Assembly: GCA_963966105.1 (NCBI GenBank)
Contig: OZ014530.1
Coordinates: 324,970,421-325,034,420, forward strand
Reading direction: 5' to 3'
Length of the DNA stretch: 64,000 nt
Origin: Volucella zonaria
Taxonomy: Eukaryota; Arthropoda; Insecta; Diptera; Syrphidae
In this document: positions 1-10,749 of the stretch, in pieces
How positions within the stretch are numbered: position 1 is the first letter of the stretch
Layout of the letters: the number at the start of each line of letters is the position of its first letter
Made by a program: the position numbers and the translations under genes
The notes under the pieces: model-generated
Told to the model about the DNA's origin: nothing
Databases searched by the model: none
The model's input: the letters and a program-made list of their open reading frames with translations, nothing else

Positions 1-1110
1 AGCATAAAGACACTGTAAATTGGATAGGAATCGAAATAAGGGAAAGCACCAATTTTAAATGAATACGTCTTGATTGAAATACTACAGCCTAGAGACTCCC
101 TAAGGGTATACAAAATAATGGGGATGGAAAACCGATATGTTTTAGATAGTTGCCGAAACTATACCACGATTTTGGGTACACATGCGCTACAACCCTGGAT
201 CGCGAACCTATTTGGAACACCTATGTACATCAAGGAGATTGCCTAAAATGACACTGTGGATGGATATGCAAAGCTATTTCTAGACCTATTACAACCCATT
301 TGTTAGCAAGTAAGTCCACAAAGGTAGGGTTTAAAAGCTCCTAGATTAGCACATCAAGTAGTACCGAATCATAGGAGAAACAATCTGAAGAAGCAACGAC
401 GATATAGTGATTTGTCCACTTCTTGGTTTCTGGTCAGAACGTACCTGGATTTTTAACGTAAACCTCCTGCCGTAAGACTCAATGTTTAGGGAGCAAGGAT
501 ACGCCTTGCCATCGCTCGCCACAAAAATTTTGATACCAATTCGGAACTGTGTTGGAGGCACAAGTTCCACCCTTGGTATGAGTCGAGGCCGACCTAAAAC
601 CTCTTGCTGCTCTTAGGGTCGCAGCACCCAGTACTTCATTTGCAACTCTACAATGGGCTAAACCAAAAAGGAAACCCTTACCCGCGATTTGGGTTTAAAC
701 CACAGCCACCATGATGCTCCCACAAGGGGGCCTACCTCTAACAAGTCAGGCCCGGACCGAAATCCAGGGGGCTCCTGACTCCCATGGTACCGTGATTTAA
801 GTCCTGGTATGGACTACCGGTGGTCAAGCCACCAACAAGACCTATGACCGGCAACTTGTAACTGGTCAAATCGTAGCATCCATTCATGCTATAAATCTGA
901 GGATGTTTTCGATAAGACCAGTTATAGAATAATCTACCCCCGCTTTTTATTAGACAACGTCATTGATGGGCGAAGCCTTGATAATTGGGCGGGGGCCCTG
1001 CTTTCTGGTCAGTCAGACCTTTTAGAATTCAGACTTAAAAGTACGAAGCAGCCATTATAGCCAATTTCCTGTATAAAGCTACTCTCACCTGAACTCGCCC
1101 TAAAGGTTTT
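1..1110. other. Unassigned block with GC-richer core, start of unit
   Basis: No gene recognised. Positions about 560-960 are clearly richer in G+C than the surroundings, with runs such as cccacaagggggcctacc. On the minus strand there is an open stretch at 346-570 (74 codons) that I cannot assign. The compositional contrast suggests a retroelement untranslated region or another inserted fragment. Equivalent segments are at 17875-18984 and 34180-35289, essentially unchanged. Confidence 0.3.
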
Positions 1111-1113
1111 GGA

Positions 1114-1320
1114 ATGAGTCACCACAAATATCAAGTACGACAGCCTGTATTACTTAAATCACTTGCACTTCGGGTTGTAGATAACATAGATAACATCTCA
1201 AACTTCATTCTTCGAAAATGTCCTAGTTCTCTTGACATATTATTCTGTGCTATATTCAACTACTGTCTGAATAATTGCTATTTTCCACCAATTTGGAAAA
1301 AAGGAAAATGCTTCCAATAG
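1114..1320 (+). pseudogene. Non-LTR retrotransposon RT scrap (unit 1)
   Basis: The translation has the pattern of the early part of a jockey-like reverse transcriptase: ISNFILRKCPSSL, then a short hydrophobic stretch and NYCLNNCYFPPIWKKGK, matching the conserved 'P...L..IFN.CL..GYFP..WK.AK' block. It is only 68 codons long, ends at a stop, and has no palm-domain YxDD downstream. It is an isolated fragment of a dead element. Its strand is opposite to the non-LTR element near 10 kb, so it is probably a separate insertion. Confidence 0.55.
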
Positions 1321-1815
1321 CTAAGCTTAAGTGAGCAAGAGATATAAAAGACTTTGGACCAACATCCTTGCTATAAAATATAAAAAAAACTGTTGGGGAG
1401 ACATATAGCAAACCAGTTGAGTGTCATCTGCGAGAACTCCAAAAAAACGAAACGAAAAAGACCTGTAAAAACTAGAACGATGAAGTGACAAAAACGAAAT
1501 GAAAAAATATTTAAAAGCAAAAAAGTGTAAAGTTATTTGCAAACAAAACGGAAGATTTTTACCGCAAGCCCTCTGGTGAGCTCTCCGTTTATTAGATACG
1601 TTTGAACAGAGACTTGATCACTGCATGAAATTTAATAAAAGCTTTAATACCAAGCAGTATTAGTTAAATTTTAAAAAAAAGATTAAAGTTACCACTGTAT
1701 TATCGACAGCGTTGAAGCCAATTTTATTCCATCATTGACAGCTGATTTTCCTGTTTATATTTTTGCACAATTTTTGTTCTTACTTCTCTTTACATGAATT
1801 AAGTGTATTTTTTCC
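1321..1815. other. AT-rich stretch with no recognisable feature
   Basis: A-rich sequence between the RT scrap and the gypsy gag relic. I see no coding signal, terminal repeat or RNA gene. Its end carries a short direct repeat (atgaatggatgaatggatga, 1819-1838) around the first Met of the gag relic. Equivalent stretches are at 19195-19689 and 35500-35993. Confidence 0.4.
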
Positions 1816-1823
1816 GGGTATGA

Positions 1824-3862
1824 ATGGATGAATGGATGAATTAAGTTCCCTAACAATGCGAGCATTACAAGATTTACTTAAGCAAATGGGTGCGTCCCCT
1901 AGTTACAAATTAAAGACCGAACTTGTCGAACGGCTTAGAGGACTAAAGCTAGAAGAAGAATCGAACCAAGAGGTCACTGATAATAAAACCATTGATAAGG
2001 GGGAAGTTTATAAGGAGGTACATATGCCGAAAGACAATAATTTTGTGTTTAGGGATGTTGAAGAGCCCATTAAAACTTTTACGGGTGAAAATAGTAAGAA
2101 CGTCAAAAGTCGGTTAACGGATTTTCAGGAGATCTGCACAGTTTGTGGGTGGAATGATGTCCAGAAATATTGTGTTTACATGAGTACATACGTCTTTTAC
2201 GAGGTGCAACTAAGCTTGCTATCGAAGACAAAACGGGAGTGTGTAGTTACGAAACTTTGAAAATCACACTATTATCGGAATTTCACGCCCTCGTCCCAAC
2301 ATTGATATCCATCGCGTTCTAGAATCTCCCAAGAAACGTTCTATGGACAGGTTTTTAGAATATTTTTATACCATACAGCAATAGCAATAGAGTGGAAGTA
2401 GTTTTAAATCGAAGGTCAAGGCTGAAAACCACGCTGGTCCATCTTCCAGTGAATATCGATGCTGAAGGAGATGTGGCAACTGTGGTTCGTTTTCGCATGC
2501 ATCTCAGGAATGTCCCGATAGGAGTACGGCATCGCGTTGTTTTTCATGCAGTGAATACGGGTGGTTCAGTGGTAGGCACAACCTTAACCGTATTAGTGTA
2601 AACAGCTCTAGAGTTTTCGTGAACGTCGGTGGAAGCATTTATTATGCTCTAATTGATAGGCGGAAGCGAAGTTACAATCATGAAGGAGTCGGTCAAGCGT
2701 GAAGTGGGATTGGGAGACCACGATCCTGAAGTGGTTTTGGTGCTAATAAGCTTCGTAAGCCATTGTGGTCTACTGTGGTGGATATCAACGTTCGATGCGA
2801 AGAGCGTAAGGTTCGTTTCCAAGTGGTTCCAGATGATTAGTTATCTGATGATATTATTCTGGGTAACAAATTTTTTACAAAAGGTCTCCCTCTTGATTAA
2901 GAATGGCGAGGTTAAAGTTTGCAAATCAATTTCAACGAGCGAAAGAAAAGATCCTGAAAACTTTTTAGAGAACTTGAAAGTGGTGAACACAGTAAAGAAC
3001 AGTACAATGGATTTAGTACGAAAAGTTGAAGATGAAACTTGCCGAAAAAGGATGATCGACCCATTTACCGGAAAGCGAGGAGGTTAGCGCCTACAGAAAA
3101 GAAACCAGTGGAAGACCAAATTCAAGAATGGATGTCCGAGGGAATTATATGGCATAGTCGGTCGTATTTCACGAGCCCTATAGTAATACTCAAAAAGAAG
3201 GATAGCAGTAATAGGCTCTGCATTGACTATCGCAAGCTAAATGCATAAATCATCAAGGACAGATATCCCAGATGCGTTAGAAAAGCTATATGGTGCGAAG
3301 GTTTATACGACTTTAGATCTTCGTAACAGATTTTTCCATGTTAACATCATCGAATCCAGTAGAAAGTACACGTCTTTTATAATACCAGGATGATACAACT
3401 CGCCCTTAGTTCTTCAGCGACTCTTAAACACGGTTTTCTATGAACGGAATTGGGAAGTTTACTTACTTCTTTACCTAGACAATGACATCCCTGCGAGAAG
3501 TGAACAAGAAAATCTAGAGAAATTAGCGGTTGTCTTAAAAGTAGCCCAGGAAAATGGTATATTCATCAAATGGGAAAACTGCGATTTTTTATCGTTGCGA
3601 ATAGCAGTATAAAACCGCGGGTCGAAAACATAAGGGCGGTAAATGGATTTCCAAAGCCTCGCAATGTTCAAGAGGTACAAAGCATTCTAGGATTAACGGG
3701 ATTCTTTCGGAAGTTTCAACCAAATTTTCTCTAAACCTCTGTCGGACTTAATGGGGAAAGATGCAAAGTTGGAATTTGGGACGGATCAGATTGCTGCTTT
3801 TCAGTCGCTTAAGGAAATAAACAGGAAATTTTTGCAACATCATAACGCATTTGAGGGTGTAA
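1824..3862 (+). pseudogene. Ty3/gypsy gag-pol relic (unit 1)
   Basis: Domains appear in retrotransposon order but in shifting frames. An N-terminal gag-like ORF (1832-2260) has FRDVEEPIKTFTGE followed by DFQEICTVCGWNDVQK, as in insect gypsy gags. A CCHC knuckle reads CGNCGSFSHASQECP at about 2470-2515, followed by a damaged second knuckle. A protease-like YYALID sequence lies near 2640; unit 3 reads LIDNGSE there, where the family has D-S/T-G. RT follows with WMSEGIIWHSRSYFTSP, LCIDYRKLNA and a corrupted catalytic YLDND (3472-3486; normal is YLDD). A trace of the RNase H side (FFRKFQPNF) lies near 3700. Stops and frameshifts are many. Integrase and LTRs are absent, and the relic ends where 5S-flank sequence begins. 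Confidence 0.8.
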
Positions 3863-3900
3863 AAATTTACGGAACATAGAAGTTTGCTAATAAGAATGAC

Positions 3901-4020
3901 GCCAATGACCACACTACGCTGAAAGTTTGGGTTCTCGTCCGATCACCGAAGTCGAGGAACGTCGGGCGCGGTTAGTGCTTAGATTGAGGGACCGCTTGGG
4001 AACACCGCGTGTTGTTGCAA
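3901..4020 (+). pseudogene. Degenerate 5S rRNA copy (unit 1)
   Basis: About 120 bp aligns with the 5S rRNA gene at 17483-17600 on the opposite strand. Shared blocks include gttctcgtccgatcaccgaa, gtcgggcgcggttagt and gaccgcttgggaacaccgcg. It differs at many sites (gccaatgacc for gccaacgacc, gtcgaggaac for atcaagcagc, agattgaggg for agatgggtga), several of them in the internal Pol III control region. Homology to the other copy continues about 40 bp upstream and about 100 bp downstream. A 5-T run follows near 4030. I read it as a decayed 5S gene. Confidence 0.85.
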
Positions 4021-4297
4021 CACCCTTCCTTTTTAAAAATATTTTATTAGGAATCGTCCTCAGTTGTTTTTCGAGCACGTGTTCCGTATAAAACATTACT
4101 TTTTAATTAGATTTTACCTATTTCTCTATTTATTTTCTTATTTGTGTGCCTTAAAACAGTTGGCTTTTGGTTTATACAACACGCCTAGGTCATGAGTATT
4201 AGTGATATGTTCGAGTTTATTTGTGTTGGTTAAACCGTCGTCTCGGGTTTTAGTGCTTAGAAGAGGAAAGCGGTAAGCCGTAGTTTCAGTATACATA
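4021..4297 (+). other. 5S-flank (spacer-like) sequence
   Basis: The first ~95 bp downstream of the degenerate 5S copy resembles the sequence downstream of the preserved minus-strand 5S gene: both contain ttttattaggaatcg, then a tataaaac motif, then tttttaatt. The homology fades after about 4115. The rest, up to mariner A, is unassigned. Equivalent segments are 21895-22171 and 38012-38288. Confidence 0.55.
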
Positions 4298-5377
4298 CCA
4301 CATTGATGATACCGGAATTTATTCAGAAAATTGGAAATACAGGTTTATTCATCCAAATCTATATTGTACCCTTTAAAGTAATCCCCATCAACTGCAACAC
4401 ACTTATGCCAGCGCTTGATCCAATCCTAGAAACATTTTTTATATTCGGTTTTCGGTATGTCCATTAGTGCTTCCTGCGATTTTTTCATTACTTCCTCTCG
4501 GCTGCTGAAACGCGTTCCCCGTAATGGTTTTTTAACTCGATTGAACGGAAAGAAGTCACAGGGAGCCAAATCAGGTGAATTCGGTGGATGTTGGATGGTA
4601 TTTGTTGTATTTTTCGTCAAAAAATTACGAATAATGATGGCACTGTGCGACGGTGCGTTATCATGGTGCAAAATCCATGAGTTTTCAGCCCACAATTCTG
4701 GTCTCTTTTGGCGAATTGCTTCACGCAAACGTCTCATAACGCCCAAATAATACTCTTTGTTTACTGTCTGGCCTTCTGGCAAAAATTCATGATGCACTAC
4801 ACCGTTGTAATCCGTGTAAATTGAGGTCTTTTGGCACCAGCATTGCTGCTACAGGTCGGAAACCCAAATCATTAACCAAAATGTCTTGGACGGATCCATA
4901 GGCAATGTTCAAGGCCTCCGCTATCTTTCTGATGATTAATTTGCGGTTATTGACCAACATTTCTTTTACTTCATCAATGTTTTCGTCGGTTTTCGATGTC
5001 GATGGTCTGCCACTGCGTTCATCATCTTCGACTGACTCACGACCACTTTTGAACCGCTCGTGCCACTGGTAAACGACCGTTTTCTTTAGAGAATCGTTGC
5101 CGAAACATTTTTCCAACATTTCCAACGTTCGCGCACCATTAAATCCGTTTTTTACGCAAAATTCGTTGTTCGAAAACAAGTTCGTTGTTGCAAATTTAAA
5201 TCCATTTCTAAAATTGTAAAAAATCGCCAACACACACAGATATAGATGTACTCTCGTAACTTTCGCAAATGTCAAGCTATGATGCCAAGATTTAGAGGGA
5301 GTGTCAACAACAGATTTACGAACTTAACAAAAACAGAACTCAAATTGGAACAATGCGGAACTTTTTGATCAAGGTGG
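4298..5377 (-). mobile_element. Mariner A, internally deleted (unit 1)
   Basis: A 1080 bp mariner/Tc1-superfamily element flanked by TA. Its 5' terminal repeat at the right end reads ccaccttgatcaaaaagttcc in the element's sense; the 3' end is degraded. The N-terminal ORF (5275-4787) carries the HTH region (VVYQWHERFKSGRES, DDERSGRPSTSK, IIRKIAEALNIAYGSVQDIL). The C-terminal ORF (4797-4426) carries HHDNAPSHSA and SPDLAPCDFF, giving the second and third acidic residues with mariner D34D spacing. About 220 bp between the two halves is gone, including the first catalytic Asp (TGDETW in the unit 3 mariner B copy). It cannot make active transposase. Confidence 0.92.
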
Positions 5378-5793
5378 TATATGGAAATTGAACAGGGCAT
5401 ATTATGAAATCAACTTTATCTTTAGATATTGTTAAGGTGTTTGTTCACATTGGCATGGGCATTAAAATCCTGCCCATGAACGCCGTTTCCACATTTTCAT
5501 GGGGACGAAAGCCTTTTCGACAGCGGAATGCTTGAATCGGATCATTTTTATTTTTTAAATTTAAGCAGTTGGCTTGAAACTTAAATTTTTTCCTCTTCTT
5601 TATACTTTCTTGCTCATCAACAATCAAAACTAAAATGAAAAAATGTGTCAGAAATGAGTAAAAAATCCAGTTCAGAGGTGGAAGAAACCTTTCTTCTTTC
5701 GACTTAAATAGAAAGCGTTGTCTTTTGGACAATCTTCCTGCCCAAGTCAACGCAAACAAGCACAAACAGAATCAGACTCCTGTCGCTACATTC
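5378..5793. other. Unassigned interval
   Basis: Single-unit sequence between mariner A and the fold-back element. A 106-codon open stretch lies on the minus strand (5765-5445), but it matches nothing I recognise, has a low-complexity Lys-rich middle, and is conserved only through the duplication. Equivalent intervals are 23252-23667 and 39369-39784. Confidence 0.3.
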
Positions 5794-6488
5794 CATTCAA
5801 CAATTGTCAAGAGTTGTCCACAATTGTCCAGAGGGCTGAGTTCATAATCGCAGTATCAACGCAGTACTGCATCGTCAAGCGTTCTTAATTGTAAACATGT
5901 GGCAATGATGCGATGCATCGCGTTCTAAAATGTAACATGAAATCAACTGCTGCGCAAACAAAAACGCATCATAGATTATCGTAATGCGATGAAATTTAAC
6001 ATTTCATTTAAGATTACAAACAAAAGAATGGTTAACATTTTTTTTAATTTGTTTAATGCAAGTGAACTTACACAAAATGTTTTTCTTTTCATGCGAAAAT
6101 GGGGAAAAACACATCATCAGGATAAGTTTTTATAACTTCAAAAAAAATTTGCACTTGGGTAAACATCTACTTTTATTTAAGGCCGAAGAAATTAACAATA
6201 CTTTTCGACTCAATTGTTTCTTTTTTATGTCTAAAATATGTTTAAATATGCTGCCATTATAATTGCCAACATTATTAAGAAAAGTATTTAGAAAAAACGT
6301 CGCTGTTAATTTATTTGACATTTTTTTTTTATAAAAAACAAAATAATAGACACAAAATAATCAGCCGTTCAAGAACGTCAACAAAATGAAAGCAATCACT
6401 ACATCGCATCACATAAGCAGTGATGCTTAAGCGATGCGCATTTTTTTAACGTTTACGAACTCAGCCGAGTTTCCACAATTGTTGAATG
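5794..6488. mobile_element. Fold-back MITE-like element (unit 1)
   Basis: The segment is bounded by inverted sequences cattcaacaattgt (5794 on) and acaattgttgaatg (ending 6488). A second inverted pair lies inside: ggctgagttcataa near 5835 against ttacgaactcagcc near 6460. The interior is AT-rich with repeated gatgcgatgcatcgc-type palindromes and no transposase. This looks like a non-autonomous DNA transposon, possibly one inserted in or grown from another. No clear target-site duplication is visible. Confidence 0.6.
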
Positions 6489-7500
6489 CAGCCATTTTTG
6501 CTACGTCTCCTTTCATCCGTTTGACAGCTGCATTATAATGTGATTTTATTCCCCACGATTCAAACACTAAAAAAGGTAGATAGGATTTTGTTGTGGTTGT
6601 ACAAATTAATTACAACTGCGGAAGTGTAATATTTGTTTATTATGAATAAGTAAGTATTTCAGACAACAAACTAATTAAATATAACAGCATGGTTTTTAAT
6701 CATTTAGAACAACAATGATATATTTGAAGTAGCCTTTATACAGATTTGGCAATTTCTTGTTAATTTTGACAGCCTTATTTGTGGGATTTCTGTAGCAACC
6801 GCAGTTCTGGGTCGAGGTAACTTGTATTACTGTTAAAATCTATGAAAAATAACAATCACATAGAGTGTTAGATATTTTCAAGTAAAACAGGATTCTCTGG
6901 AATTCACTTGCGGTGGCTTTTGTCAAAATGAAAGGGCCGGGTATTTAACCAGATGCGCCCCAATTTTTTTTTAGATAATCGTGTCTTGAGGCCATTTATG
7001 AAATATGGTATTATTCCATTAGTCCATAGATCAGCTAGCTGGAGTAAATGCGCCGGGCGTAATTTGCATGAATCGCATATTATTCGGCCGATATTCTAGC
7101 AATGTAACGCCGAATGTTCGGTTTCAAGTCATACATGTATTTTAAACTTAATTTAGCCCTAAAGAAAATTATCTAATGGTGTTAAATCGTACGGGCGGGG
7201 CATCCTAGCAGGGTCATTTTTGCCGATAAGACGATCACCCAACTTGGTCTTTAATAAGTCTATGGTATCCTATTAATTGATGTGACCGACACGCCGGTAT
7301 CGGTATATGAGTACATGAAGACACTTCATGAATAATGAAGTGAATAATGTGAAAATCCGGATCTATTTCTATCTTCAATACAGCCCAATCAGTAAAAGTT
7401 CGGCGTGCACGATAGTCTTTGGATTCTTGGATGAATAAGATCTACGGACTTATAGGTTAAATTATTAATTTTTATTTTCGCAAAATACGCAACTGGGATG
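6489..7500. other. Unassigned AT-rich kilobase
   Basis: I find no gene, RNA or terminal repeat. A short palindrome (acttcatgaataatgaagt) lies near 7321-7339. Unit 2 has a longer poly-T tract with tatata near 24840-24860. Unit 3 lacks a few tens of bases near 41140-41200 and 41350. Equivalents are about 24363-25400 and 40480-41455. Confidence 0.3.
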
Positions 7501-7849
7501 CCCAGTTAATCGGAACAGCGTGGAATCAATTGTTTGCAATCTTGACTTATCGATTCGCGCACAGCCGCAAAGTTTTCTGCATCACTGGCGTGGCAAAATT
7601 ATGGAGTGGAAAAGTCGATTTCAGAGTAATTTCGAAAGTGAGATTAAGGGTAAACTGATGAGCATTCATAGTGAAGCTGGTGTTAAGGTTGAAAGTTTGA
7701 AGGGGCGGAATACTACTGGAAAATTCATTGGAACCTTGGTGGTAAGAATGGAGAAGATTTGCATTGTATTTAAGATCTGCTACTGATAAGAATTCATAAA
7801 AGAAATGTGTATACATCTTAAGAACAACAGACAAAAACCATAACAGCTT

Positions 7850-8482
7850 GAAAGGCATAAATTTGTTGGTTTTCTCGAATCCAATCCATTGCAAATGAGG
7901 TTTAAAAAACCGAGTCAATAGCATATGGTAAGTACTTTTACGTTTTGAATCTGCAGGCTGATTACCATATTTTATGCTACAGGATATGGTTTCTTCCGTT
8001 TTTCTTGTTGACCTGCTCAAAATGGATTTGGTTGACCCGCGAAGTTGCACTAATTAACTCACTTTTGCTGTCTATAATATCGTTCAGTGTTTCCTCGAAG
8101 AGCTGGGGAGAGTGGAAGGTCTAGCAAGTATATTTCTGCAGATTTATCCCTAAATTTCGCTACTGCTGTCAATGGGATCAATTATTTTCTTTCGATTGAA
8201 TCGAGTGCATCTATTTGCTGTTCCTTTTCCTTGCTCAGCAATTTTTTTTCATATGACTTGCCGTAACGGGGTAACTGGCTTAGGCATTGTAGGACGGCCG
8301 CGGATTTTCTGATATGTATTGGCTACTTCGAGAGATCTATTTGAAGGCAAGCCAGTTGGCAATATAAAAGGATAGCTACTCTTAAACTCACTTATTGAGC
8401 TATAAATACTGGAAGCATGTGCTCCGGATGCGTTGAATACCTGCTCCTTTGTTTTAGCAATCAATCGTTGATCGATCTTCAC
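7850..8482 (-). pseudogene. Unidentified broken coding stretch (unit 1)
   Basis: Read on the minus strand, coding-like sequence runs through three frames. First comes a 77-codon ORF (8482-8249) with SGAHASSIYSSISEFKSSYP and QKIRGRPTMPKPVTPLRQVI. It continues past a stop in KKLLSKEKEQQIDALDSIE and LIPLTAVAKFRDKSAEIYL, then in another frame with SPQLFEETLNDIIDSKSE, ISATSRVNQIHFEQVNK and NGRNHIL. The amino-acid make-up and the frame hand-offs suggest a decayed real protein, helical and charged in its second half. I do not recognise the family; it could be a host gene fragment or an ORF1 of a retroelement. Upstream on the plus strand (7585-7745) another open stretch ends at a GTAAG donor-like site, also unassigned. 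Confidence 0.35.
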
Positions 8483-8489
8483 TTCACAG

Positions 8490-9550
8490 GTACCATAACT
8501 CCAGGGCTTTTTCTTAAAACACTATCTTAAACAACTCTTCTATGATTTTGCTCTTTGCTTTTCTGTTTGCGCTCTGTGATTGTTGTTAATAGTTATGCTT
8601 TGCGTAGGAACTAGGAGGTGTTTGTGTTGAGACGCGAAGAAACGTACTAGATTGGAAGTGGCGGTCAATAGATTATTAATAAAAAAATAACAAGAGTGTC
8701 GGACACATAACAGAGCTCCGGGGCACATCAGCATTTATTTTGTGGATATCAGACTTGAAACCAATTAAAGAAGAATGCATTTCAAATATTAAGTGCAACT
8801 ATCTTGCTTGCCTTCGCCGAGATTGGTGTAGGCAGTTGACTTTTTGCTGGTTAGTTGACAAATAGCAAAGTCAATCCACCCATTAAAGTCCTTTGAAAGA
8901 ACACACCATTTATTTTACTTTTAAAAACTATTTCTTTTATTTCAGTCTCGCTACACCACTGTACGGTTGGAAAATAAAACTGTTCGCTTTGTGGGCAACT
9001 TAACTGCCGAAATAATAAGCTGATGGTCAGCGGAATACTCCCTAGATCATGAAATTGCGTTTTGTTTATATATCGACAAATATCTCTACACGTCGGCAGT
9101 TGTTTGATATATTAGGCAGAGTGCAGAATGTCAGTGTTGACTCTGTTGATGTATTTGCGGTAATACTAACCAGGCAAAAAATGCTCAAGAACCGCAAATG
9201 ACATTGTATGCTACCTTTTAACATGTTTAAGATCTGCCATCGTATCGGACTACTTCATTCCTTGGTAAGTTTAGATGTTATTTATTTTGGCGTGGAGCTT
9301 CTTGCCGTTTGTGATTGGGTCAATGATTTCGTCACCAATAAAAGATATTGTTTAATAGGAATAGGCTATCTGTTTAAGGACATGTACTATTTATTTTATT
9401 TATATAGTTAGTCGTACGATGTAGCAAATATAATTTTTTTTGCTTGCCAACTTCTTTTATTATGTAATATAGGTAGTTATTTAATTTTTATAAATGGTTT
9501 CGTTTAAGACCGTGTCACCTGTAAAGTCTTTAATTTATTTTCAAAATAGG
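8490..9550. other. Unassigned interval
   Basis: No gene recognised. A short near-duplicate motif (gttgactttttgctgg then gttgacaaatagcaaagtc, 8836-8872) is present. Positions 9211-9653 are missing in unit 2, where the junction is at 27124/27125. Unit 3 shows a small deletion and a ~20 bp insertion near 43137-43180. Equivalents are about 26404-27124 and 42455-43500. Confidence 0.3.
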
Positions 9551-9555
9551 TATGT

Positions 9556-10735
9556 TTAAGAATTAGAATTCTTCCTCTACTATACATTTTCTATATCAAA
9601 GTGCGGCTACAGTGTAGTTGTATAAAACATCCCATCCATTTTCGCCGATTAAAATGCTAAGTACTTTATTTTCCTTTATCAAGAAAACATCTTCCTCCGC
9701 ATTCACGTTGCAAAGGTCGCATAATGTTGGTAGATCAGCTCGGTGGTGTATATAATTGACGTTTACTATCTCACCTTTTATTTTGAAAATCGTGGCGTTT
9801 TTTTCGACATAATAACAATTAAAGAAGATGTTCCGCCTTTTATGTAATGATTGAAATTGCTGTTTTAACTCCTAAACAGCCATGATCTGGCTTCATCAGC
9901 GTATCTGTCATACAAAGATCGACTTCAATTCTCTAACATCAGGTCAAATATCTGTTGGAGTAGAGGACTGTTAATTCGTCTCAGTTACTAAATTTACTCC
10001 ACGGCCTGATGCTATTTTTTGCCACTCATTTTAAATACTTCCGCCTGTTGTTATATAACCTCTGAGTATAACATTTGGTATTCTTTCTTTCTTTATTTAT
10101 AATACTTTAATAACATATTTAAAATGCATTTTCAAAGTGTCCAAAAATATAGCTGGTGTTTCAATTTTAATATACAAAATATAAGTTTGTGTGTTTTTTG
10201 GTAATTGGAATATCCTCTTAAATAAATGTCGAAGGAACCTTTCAAATACCCAAGTATTTGGGCTCCGTATAACGGTTGACCGGAACAGCATTTGGTATGC
10301 GCTGTGCCTTACTTCTCAAGTCGAAGAAATTGCTCGCTTAGCCGTCCGTAAGTTTTTCTGCTAAATGTATGTTTACATTAAGATTTGCTGATACCATATC
10401 GAGATATTGGCATTTCCGTACAATTTCTATGTCTTCTCCGTTGAACTTCTACTTTTCCAAGCGGGAATAACGGTTACCTTTATCTTTAAAGATCATAATT
10501 TTTTTTTATTTCTCCAGGTTAACTGTTAAATTCCAGCATTTGCAACATACATTGAGTTGGTTAATCATTATCTGCATATGTTCACAGTATCACACAGAAG
10601 GACAGTGTCATCTACATATATCATATACATATATCGTACGTATCTGTTATATCATTAATATGAAGTGTAAATTGTAATGCGCCCAGTATGCATCCTTGTT
10701 CTACTGCCATAGAAGTTTCGAATTTTTCGGAGATT
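9556..10735 (-). pseudogene. Non-LTR retrotransposon, RT to C-terminus (unit 1)
   Basis: Minus-strand translation in broken frames shows reverse-transcriptase landmarks: AVEQGCILGALQFTLHINDI (family: QG.LG.LLF.LYIND), then YVDDTVLL, the catalytic palm motif, near 10600. Next come LTVNLEKSKIMIF (about 10520-10480), the thumb-side LFKRIFQLPKNTQ block (10230-10170), and a C-terminal cysteine motif CDLCNVNAEEDVF near 9690. Several stops and frameshifts are present. It is the downstream half of one element whose upstream half lies at 11807-12060, split by mariner B. Confidence 0.75.
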
Positions 10736-10749
10736 ATGTAATATAAAGG

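Noticed and set aside
3901..4020. Calling the diverged 5S copy a SINE3-type element.
   Set aside because: Homology between the two 5S copies also extends upstream of the gene start, which a 5S-promoted retroposon would not carry, and no 3' tail or target duplication is visible.
4457..4750. 97-codon plus-strand frame across mariner A.
   Set aside because: Antisense shadow of the mariner transposase; the minus-strand frame carries the catalytic motifs.
7300..7345. Short palindrome acttcatgaataatgaagt as a possible regulatory or transposon end.
   Set aside because: Single, short, no TA or other target duplication; expected by chance in AT-rich DNA.
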